Below are positions 53,101 to 64,000 of a stretch of DNA of 64,000 bases, piece after piece. The position numbers and the translations under genes are program-made. Origin of the DNA: Cyanoderma ruficeps (taxonomy: Eukaryota > Chordata > Aves > Passeriformes > Timaliidae); assembly GCA_008694505.1 (NCBI GenBank), contig VZDJ01000174.1, positions 7,613,134 through 7,677,133 of the forward strand, read 5' to 3'. Positions within the stretch are counted from its first letter, which is position 1. Each line of letters begins with the position of its first letter. A model generated the notes under the pieces. It was not told the DNA's origin, made no database searches, and saw only the letters and a list, made by a program, of their open reading frames with translations.

Positions 53101-56100
53101 CAAAGACTAAAGAGCTCAATTAACTTAAAATGCAAATGTAGAACTACAATTAACTAAATGATCGCACCCAAGCTGAAAGTACAACAGGAAAGAATTTTTT
53201 TAACAGACTAGAAAATAGTACACATAACACATGTTTAGGTAAGGTGGTGAATGCCCTGGAATGCCCTGGACTCTGGGAGGGTTTAAAACTGATCTCAGCA
53301 ATGTACAAGTTTTTTTATTCTAAAAACAAAAGGAGAGAACTACTATGAGCGATTGGACACTGGATAAAACCAGCACAAGTGACTAAATATAAAGGCATGA
53401 GATGAGATTAAATACTGCTTAGCTAATAACTAATTACTCTGTCACAGTAATGTCCTTTTGGGTCTCCCTGTGCATTTGCATGAGGCACTCTCTAACATCC
53501 ATCCTGATGAAGGAAGAAGGTGAGGCAAAGAGGAAATACAAAGTTTAATAAAAGAAAAGACCACAAAAATGTGCTGAATAACAAAAAAAATGAGGGATCA
53601 TCACATTTCTCTCCTAAGGGCCGTAATCAGGGAGGAGGAGGGGTAGCAGTGATTCTTGAATAGTTTCTGCCAAGTCAGTGCAGTACTCTTGGAGCCATAC
53701 ACTGTATTTGTACCTTTGAAAGGCTCAGAGAAGATACCCTCTCTGAAAGGAATAATTTACTGGTTGTTGGAGATAATGGAACACATGAGTAAGCAGATAT
53801 ATACATACATAGAGAATTGTCAGAATGGGATACCGGCCCAGAACACAGACAATATCTACATTTACTGGCAAAAATTCCTCATGAGAATCGAGATAGTTGA
53901 GAGTTTATTAGATAATACGAGTTAAAATAAAAAGAAGACAAGTTAGTAAGACAACAATGCTGGCTTTAGCTTCTAACCAAGAGGCATCTCTTCCAAAAAG
54001 GGTGTATCCCTTCCAAACAGATCTCGTTGGCTCCTATCACCTCTTTGTGGAATGAGATGAGGGTTTTCAGACTGGGCAGATGACCCCTGTGCAGCTGTGC
54101 TGCATTTCATTCTCTCTTTTGTTGCACAGACAGTTTAGTGGGACACACTCCCGTATCTTATTCCCTTTCCCCGGTTATTCACAGCAGAACCTTTCACTTA
54201 GCATTTCTAACAGCGCCATGTAGTGCTGTCGTTTCAGGAAATGCCTGCTTGTATTCACTGCTAAATCAAGCAGGAGTCGTGCTGGCAATTCAAGGAACAC
54301 CTCATCAGAGGGAAAAAAGCAATTGCTGCTGAGCTATTGTTTTCCATTTCATTTCACACACTCAAAGAGCTCTGGTGACCACCCAGTGGGTGCCCTGAAA
54401 CACAGATTCCAAGACACCTTCCTGAGCTGGAAAGGCAAACCGGATTTACTGCTCACCCTCTATTGTTACTCAGTCTCTCTTTTCCTCTTAGTTCTTTATT
54501 TTCTATTTTTGTACTTCACCCTGTCATTTTCAGTCCTTTTCAGGTCCCCTTCTCAGTTTTGTAGGCAACAGTTGGAAAGCTCTGTCCCTTTGACACAGTG
54601 TGCTACGCTCAAGGACTTTTCTAAGGGGATATTCTACAACGGGAGCCAGCAATTCAGTATGAGTCAGAAAAATGAGTCAGAATTCAGTAGCTTTTGCAAG
54701 GAAAAAGTCTCATAAAAAGGATATGTTCATTAGGTTATTGTTTTAATTACTCTGTCCTTAACAGTGATATCAGCTGATCTACTTACATGGCTGCGCAGCA
54801 AGTGGAACCAGCTGAAACAACAATACTCTTCCCCTTCTTCATGAAACAGCACACACTGGATTTGCAAAGCAGGTAACCAAATCCAACACCCATGTATGCT
54901 GTTTTTGTGGGTGTGAACAAACTGCAGCCCAATAACAGGATAAAGAAACCTAAACACTGGAGGGAGATTCAGTCCTTTGGTAGGAAGAATGGGAGGCAGT
55001 TTTGCTTAACGTTAGAAGCAGATAACACAGAGGCAGAAAAATCTCACAAGGAGAGAAAACAGGCAGGCAGAGAGGGAAAAACTGTTTGGCTTTTCCTCAG
55101 AATGTTTTAGGGGGACAGTATTTCCCTCCCTAAAACAGACACATCTGGGAAATTCCACAAGTGCTTTACAATATATGCATACAGGTCTTTAAAGGATTGT
55201 GCTTAATTTTTCAAAATGTAACTTTTACACAGTCCAGAAATGGTGCTGTTCTGATAGCACACGCTTGCAGAGCCATTAACCCTGGAGGGTAATGCATTTT
55301 ACTGACAGGAGCTATAAATAATGACGAGCATACCAGGTTTTATATTTTTAAAGCAGAAAATGTTTTCAGCCATGAAGATTTTGGCAAGTGAGAAAGTAAA
55401 GGCTGAGATGACAGACAACATCTTAAACTTCCCAAGGAAAATACAACAATCAGTGTTGGGTGATAATCTGGTATGGTACTAGATAGTTACCTGAACTCTC
55501 AATTATAGACAAAATTGGATCTCTAGAAATCTGCATATATCTGAACACTAGATATTGATTTAACCTAGTAAGCAATGACTGTGTAATTGAGGCAAACATG
55601 GACAGTGTAAATTAAACACTAAACAAGCCCTGGCTCTGTTTAGAAAGCAATTATTTGAGCAGTGTGGCACATACCAAATGGCACCATGAAACACCACAGC
55701 TCTCAGCTAAAGGATCAGGTTGCAGAATTATATTACAGTTAGTAATTAATTGTGGAGCTGTTGAGATCTTGTTTCCATTGTAGGGCAACAACTTTTCAAA
55801 TTTGAGATCCTGTAAAAAGAAAAAGCTCCCAAGACAGTCTGCCCCCGCACGAGTAATTAGCTGGACATAGCCAAAGACTCTGTTGAGTTTCTTTGAACTT
55901 GGCAGTTACCACTGGAAAAGCCCAGAACTCTTTGGAGAGCATCGATTTTTTAAAAAAAATTTAATTTATTAATTTGAACAGCTTCCATATGATATAACAA
56001 AGCCATTTCCAGTTAAGAGACCTCCCTGAAGGAAGCACAGCAACCTCAGGAAAAAAATCATAATGCTAATTTTTTAAAGATGAATGTCATCCTGTACAAT

Positions 56101-59100
56101 AGGGAGGGGACAATTTTGGTCAGTGCATGGTCTCAGAAGAGGAACTTAGCCAGGGCTCAGGAAGGTAATCTCAGAGCTCAGAGCATGCCTGATCCAGAGC
56201 ATGCTGTATCCTTGCTATTCGAGTCCTGAATTACTACACTGACCACACCGGTGTCTAAAGAAAACACCATTTTACGTGCCCCTTCCTTCCAGGCTACTGA
56301 GCCAGTTAGACTTTCAGATCAGACAGCAGATCATTATTAATGGCATATTTATTTTGAGAGATCCTTGGTGACTCCTTTCAGAAAATAAAAACATCCTAAG
56401 AGCTGACTGTCCTTGTGAATTCTTTCCAATTCAATGGCAGGTACCTCCGATTTTCCACTGACATGCTGCAAATGAATGATTAAATGAAAGTAAATTCCAC
56501 TGAGCTAAACAGTGGAAAGAGACACCAACACCACAGGGACTGGAAACACAGACAAGCTGCAGCAACGAGAAGAGGTGACTCTAAGTCTATAAAATCAGCA
56601 CTCTTTTGTTGTAAGGGAGCATTTATCTCTTTAGCAAGGGCCAGAAAGGAATCATCTCAATTAAAACTGGTTTTGAAAAGAAAGCAAAACACCCAGAATG
56701 TCATGCTACTTGTATAAACCAGGCAACCTAGTCATCAACATGAAGGAATACCCAGAGAAGTCATCTCAGTTCTTAAGCAAGTGGCAAAGGCTTCACAGAA
56801 CGATGTTGTTGAACCAAGGAATAAAAAAATCCCCAGATCTCTTAATAAAATAAACCCAGATCCAGCACTGGGAGGAACTATGCTGTGATACAGCTTATGT
56901 ATACATTTCACCTTAGTTTAGTTCATTATATGATTAGGTTTGCCCATAAATTCCTATGGGATTGGTTCTAATTCTGATTTAAGAATGACTTGAGAGCCTT
57001 CAGCTCATTGGGAAGAGCATGCATCAGCAACTCTGCTAAATGCTTGTTGTGATATCACATCACCAGACAAGCCTTTATCTCTGCTTATTGAGATCTTTGT
57101 GTATTGGCCAGATACACACCATGGGAGCAGAGAACAAGTCAAGGTAACCCACGCCAGGATAACAACCCAGCAGCCAGGACTGCCTTGAGGGGGCACAAGA
57201 AGTCCAAATTTTTCTATCACACAGCAGCAGTGACTGGGAAACTCACATTCCCTGCTCTGTCAGACCCAGGGATGTCATGGGTTTAGGTACCATGAAGTTA
57301 GGGATTTCCTGCCTATTCTCAACATGTTTGACCTTTGCATTTCTTCTCTAATTCTGCCACCTTCTGAATAACAAAAGTCAAATGCTTTAAAAGAACGGCA
57401 TCCAGTCTGAAATAAAAAGCTCTCACGATTTTCTTTCCCTAGTGAATGTTCTGCAATATTTCCTGCTAAGTGTGTGTTTATAACCCAAATGTTTGTACAT
57501 AAAGGTGGCATTTTTGAGCTCCACCCTGGGCAGCACATTTTTCAGTTCTTGAATCTGCTCCAAGGGAACTTTTAGTACCACCTTGAAGCCAACAATGGTA
57601 CATGAGTGCCAAGAGGGATTTCAATTTTTCCATTTAAAGAAACAAACATTTCATTGCTTTCTTTCCCGCAAGCCAGACTTACTCACAAAGGAAATTTGAG
57701 AGGAATGTTTTCAAGAATATTCCTTCTGTGAGGGAATCAAAGCCATTGATTGACAGATGTACACATAAAATCAACAAATGATGCTGTTTATTGCTGTGAG
57801 AACAGTCCTGGTGTTTTATGTTTTGATTCCTCCTCACTTGTGATTACTACGTTTCCCTTTTACTAAGTACTGCTCTGTACTGCTCCCCTCTTTACAAGTT
57901 AGCACGCCCTGAGAGGCCAATTCAACTCAACAAAACCATCTTCAAAGAACTTCTGTACAAAAGAGACTGATTTTAAAACTTCCTCTTCTGGATTTTACAA
58001 CTGGGGTACTCCAGACTAATGATTAGAGTGATGTAAAGTTTTATTTCTCTTGTATTTCTCGACAGGTGACCACTGGAAATATTGTCCTGAAAACAGGAGT
58101 GGGAAAAGTGAATCTGAAGCATCAAAGATGGTCAAACATGACAATTCTAAAGTACTTTTCCTACCTAAGTTCTCTGGAGTACATAGGATTTAAATAAACA
58201 ATCAACCAGCTCTCCTGCAAACCATTCAGCAATTTAAGACTGCAGTGGCTCTCTCAGATCCTGTCAGGTTTACAAGTGATGATTCCTATTTACTATTGTA
58301 AACTCAGATTGCTGATAGAGCAGCTACAACCATCACATTCTGAAATACCTCTGATTTATTGCTTCTGCCATAAAGGCAGAGCAGCAGGCTCTAAGAGAGT
58401 AGTCACAGGGAAGGGTGGGAAGAAACAGCAGATACTGCAGCTAAATTTGATATGGCTCATGAACTAGAGCTCCTGTTGTTGTAGGACTGTATTTTCATCA
58501 AAGTACCAAAGCATAAAAACACATACTGCTGTAGATCAAGGCAAAACCCCCTACTGTCTTCCAATATTCAACCCAGGAATATTTCTTTGTAATAAATCTT
58601 ACGACAGAAAGTAAAAATAATGAATCTTTGCAAAATAGTTTGCTTAGAAATAATTGTAGAGATTTTAACTTCCAGTTATCAAAACAATCAACACTATTAC
58701 ACTGTTCCACGGGGTTGTAGTTTTTCATACAATGTGTAGCTGGGCTGCAGATCTACTCCCCACAAAATACTGCACAGGCTAGAATTCTGCAAGGATCTGG
58801 GAGGAAGTGAATCCAGATTCCCAGACAATGCTGACAGTGACCAAATACACAGAAACCACTCGTGGCTCAGGACGCCTGGAGCACAAGGAGTGGGACAGCA
58901 CTTGTTTGTGTCTGGGAGGAAGCCTCCAATGCAACTGCCTTGTTTCTCTACCCTTCCCTAGTCCCTGCTTCTGACATTAGAGAGGCCAAGAGCTGACCAA
59001 AGCCCACTGGCCTCCCCCTGTGGCTGTTATTGCCACAATCAATCTGCCACACACCAGGTAAGCCTTTCATACAAGGAAGTTTTAACATCCCTTATTTTCT

Positions 59101-60567
59101 TTTTTCCTAAAGAGAAATAGGAAAAGGGGTAAGAATCAATGCTTTAGCTAAGAAAGCACAATTTTTTGGCCATCCCAGCTTGGCACAGGGATTTGTATTC
59201 AGAGAAGATGACAACATAGAAAAAATTTTAAAAAAACCCAAACCAAGTTTTTTTTTGAATAAAAATAGATAGTTTAATTAGGTTTCTGTTGGCTACATTT
59301 AAATCATATTTAATATTAAATTAATCTGTATTAAAATATGTACAAAGAATGATGTAATGATACAAAACCTCATTGTATTCGTTATAATACATGAAAACAT
59401 TGAAGTCACAGTGAATTCAAGCAAACATTACAAGTAGAAGAGCATTCCACATGTACACATATACACAGCAGGGTGAGGCCAACAGGACATTTCATCACCA
59501 CAGCAAAATGAAATCTGCTATGGAACAGGATAAGCTACTCTGTCAGTATTTACAGTGCCACAGTCTACACAGAATTATCATAGTACTTCAGCCTCCTTCC
59601 AGGAAAATTGTTCCCAGAGTCAAGCTACAAGTGACAATAGCGTGTCACAATGCACGACTAAAAAGGCTTCACTGACACTGGCATTCCCTGGATTTTTCAT
59701 TTGGTATTTGGCAGTTACTCAGTATTTGGATTTTAAAAACCCTAAAATCCTAAAACTCCTCTCACAAAACAAGTCTTTCAATTAAACTACAAGACTTCAG
59801 TCTGATGATACTAACATACATTTTCAACATCCTAGAACTTCAAGGAGTTTCAAATAGTTTGAGTAAAAAAATAAAAATCATTAAAGACAATTTAAAAAGC
59901 ACATTTGAATAGTAATATAAATATGGAACTTTAAAACCTATTTTTTGTTATCAGTCAACAACATCACAAGAATATGTCTACTAATAAAAACAGGCTTGAT
60001 ATACAGAAATCCAACATACAAATACCAGGTGACAGCTTTTCCCATTACCAGGGTGGGATGTTTAGAAAAAGAAGAGCTCAATACCTCTGTGCTGAGATCA
60101 AAACCCTTTTGACCTCCCAAAAGGCATAAAAACACCAGTCCAGGCCTGTACTGGTACCTAAGAAACACCAGAACTGCAGCACCATGAACTTTGGAACAGC
60201 CAAAATAATTTCAGAGGGTCCCATCCTCAGCTTCCAGCACAAGGAGCCAAAAGGCACCACTGCATAACGAGAGCAGAAGACAAAACAATCAGTAGTCAAA
60301 GTGTAAGGACACAAATGGATGTGGAAATCCTGCAAGCCATGCATGCCTCTGCTGTCTAACAAGCAGCTCTGAACTAGTGTGAAGCTACTTGTGACGATTA
60401 AAACAAAGTCTTGTGTCCCCATCTGTGTTCCCAATAAAAACTACACACTAACCTAGGCTACAACTCTAACACTGGGAAAGAAAAATGCAAATTCTCTATT
60501 AACATCAAAGCCAGTGGCACTGCTGTGGTCAAAATTCCATCCTGAGCTCAAGCTCAAGTCACCAGAA

Positions 60568-60918
60568 TTTAATGTAACAGCATCAGCCATAATTAGGTAA
60601 TAATGCCATTTCTCTCACAATACAAACAGATGCTCTTTTTCCACCCTAAGTTAAAAGACCACAAAAAGTTAAAAACAATGAAAGAGAAGCTGATAGATGA
60701 TGAAACTTAAATAAATCTCTTAATGAAGAAAACATTTTGCTTCTACATTTTCTGCTGCCTCCTGCTCCAAAGGAAAATATCTGCCTTTGTAAGAAACTCT
60801 TAGCTTCAATTTATATTTTCACTAAAAGTTGCCACATTTAAAAAAAAACATTCTACAGATAGTAACAGGCTACTTGATTTGTAATATTTTTTAAATTAAT
60901 CCTTATAGTGTCTTACCT
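60568..60918 (-). other. possible CDC45 3' UTR
   Basis: Minus-strand AT-rich sequence after the CDC45 stop. I see no AATAAA close by. The first variant signal, ATTAAA, is at 60568-60573. The true end is uncertain and may lie further left. Confidence 0.3.
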
Positions 60919-60983
60919 TTAAGACAAGAGAGAAATGAGTGCATCCAGAAATTTGCTCCGATCTTCTGTTTTCAATTCAATTA
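60919..60983 (-). CDS. CDC45: CDC45 last coding exon and stop
   Basis: The acceptor is ttttag, with a weak pyrimidine tract. It encodes [20 protein letters not shown], with TAA at 60919-60921, and ends at the family's usual C-terminus. Confidence 0.93.
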
Positions 60984-63900
60984 CTAAAATACGAAATATT
61001 TTATTACAGGATGCAAACAGCTGAAAGATATACCAGATGACACACTTGAAGAACAATAAACCTGAATACACCAACTTATATTCTTACTCACCTTTAAGAA
61101 GGAGAAGCTATTTGGACAAAACGCCAAGGACGATGTTTATTTTGTGCCCTAAATATTAGCAAACTAATTTGTAGGTGCTCACTCCACAATAGAGCAGGCA
61201 CTTCTTAAATCTAAGAATATTTCTGTGTATGTTCGACACACACAGATAAATAGATACTATTAAAAAAGCCTGTCTCTTTTCCAAGCACGTGGGAGATTTC
61301 ACTGCCCGAGTGGCTCATCAATACCATGCCTGGTTTGGCTGCTACATTTAACAGCTTCACACATAACATGGTGGACTGTAAAGTGACATGGGCAACATGC
61401 AGGCCGGTCTCAAAGAGCCGAGCCGGGAGGTTTGTGGCTCCGGCAGCAGAGGCAGCGCTGCCAGCCCGGCCCGAGCCCGGCCCGCCCCCTGCGGGCCCCG
61501 CTACTCACTCGACATCTCGAAGTGGTTGTGCAGCGTCCGGGAGCTGGTGCTCTCCGCAGCCTTCTCGAAGGCTCTTCCAAAAAAGCTGAGGCAGGAGCAG
61601 ACATACTAATGAGCGTCACAGAAGGGATGTTTACTAAGGTAGAAGCAAGGAACTTTTCCCTGGCTGAGCTGAGAGGTGGGAATGGCTTCCAGATGTTTTT
61701 ACAGGTGCCCTGTATTCAAGGCCTCGCTTATTCACGTGCAAAAATCTTTACATTGGAGGCTTTGAGTACTGAAGTCATGGGCCACAGAGTGAGCTATTTC
61801 CCCTCTTGTAAGAGGGAAGGAAAAGAAAAAACCTTCCAAGGAAGGTCTGGAAGATCTGTATCCTCTCTCAGTGTGCCTCATGCACCACTGTATGCAGAAG
61901 GTGTGTTTTTGAGAAGGATACAATTCAAGTGAACATAACAGTGTTAAACAGGTACAGGACAGATATATTTGCTTCAGATACAGGTTTAGAACTTGTAAAC
62001 TCTTTGCTTACTTCTTTTTGTCGGAGCTTTCTGTCTCTGGAGGAATCCCCACCATGATCACAGTTCCCTGTTCAACATCCATGGGTGCAGCCATGACCAG
62101 GGGCAGCAGCTTGCAACGCTTGTTTTTGGTCTGGAAGGCAGAAAGCTTCTGTGTCACACAAGGCTCAGAAGGCAATTTAATATCAGTTCTCCATGTGAGA
62201 TAGCTTTACAAAACCTAAGAATACAGATATTCTGCAGTTCAGCAGAAGGTGATTTCTTTACAGGATCTCTTAATCCACTTGTTCCTTACAGTAAAAGTCA
62301 TTCCTTTTAAGAATTATTTAAAAGAAATTTCAGTGATGTACTCCCTCAAAACTTAGAAAATTGCACAAATGTTTAGCTTGTAATTATCTTATTGAAGAAA
62401 ACTCAATGCTATGAAGTCTTCAAAGAGGTATCTTCCCTAGAGCAGCATTCACAAATATGCTAAAATCATCCAATCAATCAGCAGAAAATTATTAATAGTT
62501 TCCTAAAATGCTTTTAATAATCAGCTGCAAGTATCTGAGAGGACAGTAAGTACTACACCAGCCAGAAGTTTGTGAGTCAAATGGTTTTGATTTACTTACA
62601 GAGCAAACGAATGATTTCAGTAAGTATTTACTAAGCAGACATAGAGACACTGGTTTGGAAAACAGTTTCACATCTGGTGTGCCCTAGGAAAAGAAGAATT
62701 ATTTCAATTATAACACAAGATGATTCTTACACTTAGTCACTTTTATTATCTACTGGCAAGCCTAGAAGCTTTGTGTGGCTCAAACACTAACAAGAACCAT
62801 GACAATACAGGAGGCTGAGCTCACCCAGCTCTGCAGCAAAGCCCTCTGCCCCTCGTGAGGGCTGAGTCTGCCTTTGGGGAGTTCAGAGCAATGTCAATAT
62901 TGACCCATCACAGGCAGCACAGCACAGAGGAATTGGTTTTTTCTAACAGAGTAATTCTTGCTGTGCAAGGCACGTAGGGAAACTGTTATTTGAGGATGAT
63001 TTAATCAAAAATGAGAGTCAAATGAGAACCCAAAACCACAAAATTCTGACCTCCATGAGGGAGCAATAGAGAAATGGTCCCTGAGAAATGACAAGGTTGG
63101 TGCAAATACAGCTGGCCACTGTCTGCTGAATGGCACGGAGCTGCTTTTTGGCTAGGTCCAGCCCTTGGTGCAGCTTGTCCAGGTTACCCCTGCAACAAAA
63201 AGAATAAAAATAGACACTTCCTTAGTAAAATAAAGTTTTTCATATAAAAATTATATCTAAACACTATTCACAGGGATATTTTGATTTTTTTCAATAGCTT
63301 ATGAAGCAACAGTTCGTGTTTTAGATCCATAATCCCAATACATTTCCCTAAATAAAATTGAAAAATACTGCAGAGGCATGTTTTCAGTACCTGGAGAGAC
63401 TGTCCAAAGCCTTAATGAAATTAGTTGTTTCAGGCCCCTCTTTCTCTATGTTCTCCATGAGAGAAGTTGTTGCATAAACTATGTCACTTGCTGAGAACTT
63501 GTTCTTAAAGCCAAAGTGAATGCTGAAAGTCTGAACTCGTAAATCTCTCATTCTGCAAAATGAAATAAACCCAGGAAAATTTATTAACATTATCAACACT
63601 GACCAGCTGTCTTCCCAGTATGTTAATCTTAAGAACACAAAGAAAAACCTTATCCTAACATTTGCAACTTATCTAGTGTTACTTTGTCAATCTAAGAATA
63701 ATATTTTTAAAAGCAACATATTAGATCTTCTTAGTAGAAAAATATTTGAGCTTAATTAAAAACTATTTTCAAAGAAAACTTTTGTATTTAAAACAATTTA
63801 CCCAAATTTGTTTGCAGATTCTTCAATCATCTCCCGCAGATTTTCTTTCAAAGACATGTCCATGGAATTAAACTTCTGTTTCACTTGCTTCAAGGGCAAA
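60919..63900 (-). CDS. CDC45: CDC45, C-terminal part (last seven coding exons), continues past the right edge
   Basis: CDC45 is the replication-fork factor that joins MCM2-7 and GINS to form the CMG helicase, and it belongs to the DHH phosphoesterase superfamily without known enzymatic activity. Exons on the minus strand are 63802-63900, 63391-63552, 63051-63189, 62600-62683, 62012-62130, 61509-61585 and 60919-60983 (745 nt). They encode the last 247 residues or so of about 566 in human. Landmarks that match the family are [79 protein letters not shown] and the end [14 protein letters not shown]. All junctions are GT-AG and keep the frame. The upstream exons and promoter lie outside the window. 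Confidence 0.96.
61405..61585. promoter_or_regulatory. small intragenic CpG cluster in CDC45
   Basis: About 17 CpGs occur in roughly 175 bases, spanning the penultimate CDC45 exon and the start of its following intron, within otherwise AT-rich CpG-poor sequence. It could be an internal regulatory element or a GC-biased conversion spot. The function is unknown. Confidence 0.5.
61509..61585 (-). CDS. CDC45: CDC45 penultimate exon, GC-rich
   Basis: The acceptor is ctcag and the donor is gtgagt. It encodes [25 protein letters not shown]. Third positions are mostly G or C and CpGs are frequent, unlike the neighbouring AT-rich CDC45 exons. Confidence 0.93.
62012..62130 (-). CDS. CDC45: CDC45 exon, second upstream of the last
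   Basis: The acceptor is ttccag and the donor is gtaagc. It encodes [16 protein letters not shown] through [12 protein letters not shown]. Confidence 0.95.
62600..62683 (-). CDS. CDC45: CDC45 exon, third upstream of the last
   Basis: The acceptor is cctag and the donor is gtaagt, both in phase 0. Its 28 codons run from [11 protein letters not shown] to SFVCS. Confidence 0.95.
63051..63189 (-). CDS. CDC45: CDC45 exon, fourth upstream of the last
   Basis: The acceptor is ttgcag and the donor is gtcaga. It encodes [18 protein letters not shown] through YCSLME, a strongly conserved part of the C-terminal domain. Confidence 0.95.
63391..63552 (-). CDS. CDC45: CDC45 exon, fifth upstream of the last
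   Basis: The acceptor is ttgcag and the donor is gtactg. It encodes [15 protein letters not shown] through ALDSLS. Residues in the [11 protein letters not shown] loop differ from human in a variable region of the family. Confidence 0.95.
63802..63900 (-). CDS. CDC45: CDC45 exon, sixth coding exon upstream of the last
   Basis: The acceptor is cttag and the donor is gtaaat. It encodes [10 protein letters not shown] through EESANKFG, with split codons at both ends. Its partner exon upstream is beyond the window. Confidence 0.93.
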
Positions 63901-64000
63901 CTAAGAACAGAAGGAAAAGATTCATGGACAGGTACACCAGAAGAAACAAGTATTCTCCCTTTTTCTCATAGGACTTTTAAAATGATTGGATAATTTGACA

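Larger units (their letters stand above)
47566..60560. other. intergenic region between CLDN5 and CDC45
   Basis: About 13 kb of AT-rich sequence with no recognised gene, RNA gene or mobile element. It contains one TG microsatellite near 49.1 kb and a 47-bp-period duplication near 50.1 kb. CLDN5 and CDC45 converge here, so 3' UTRs of either could reach into it. Confidence 0.6.

Overview
The window is vertebrate nuclear DNA, most probably from a bird. Its genes are split by GT-AG introns, promoters lie in CpG islands, interspersed repeats are sparse, and the intronless claudin gene encodes a 216-residue protein that I recognise as avian-type claudin-5. The three genes form the CDC45 - CLDN5 - septin block of the vertebrate 22q11.2 / DiGeorge-type region. 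Read on the minus strand, their order and relative strands match the human order CDC45(+), CLDN5(-), SEPTIN5(+).

Layout. Bases 1-5800 show no gene. Bases 6603-29381 on the minus strand hold a complete septin reading frame in 11 coding exons (349 codons plus stop). A non-coding first exon lies in a CpG island near 34.2-34.45 kb. The protein is SEPT2-type by sequence, although it sits in the slot that SEPTIN5 occupies in mammals. Bases 34.5-43.5 kb are non-coding. Bases 43894-44544 on the plus strand are CLDN5, a single exon inside a 1.5 kb CpG island with a TATA-like promoter, probably followed by a long 3' UTR. Bases 47.6-60.6 kb show no gene. Bases 60919-63900 on the minus strand are the last seven coding exons of CDC45, which continues beyond the right edge.

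The genes do not form an operon or a pathway. The septin is a filament-forming GTPase, CLDN5 is the tight-junction claudin of endothelium, and CDC45 is a subunit of the CMG replicative helicase. What links them is conserved synteny. I joined the exons by hand: each junction has splice consensus, keeps the frame and agrees with the protein family. One septin intron uses a GC-AG boundary. I found no mobile-element gene, CRISPR array, tRNA or rRNA, and no convincing unknown system. The best leads are the identity of the septin, its overlapping upstream ORF, the GC-AG intron and a small CpG island on one internal CDC45 exon.
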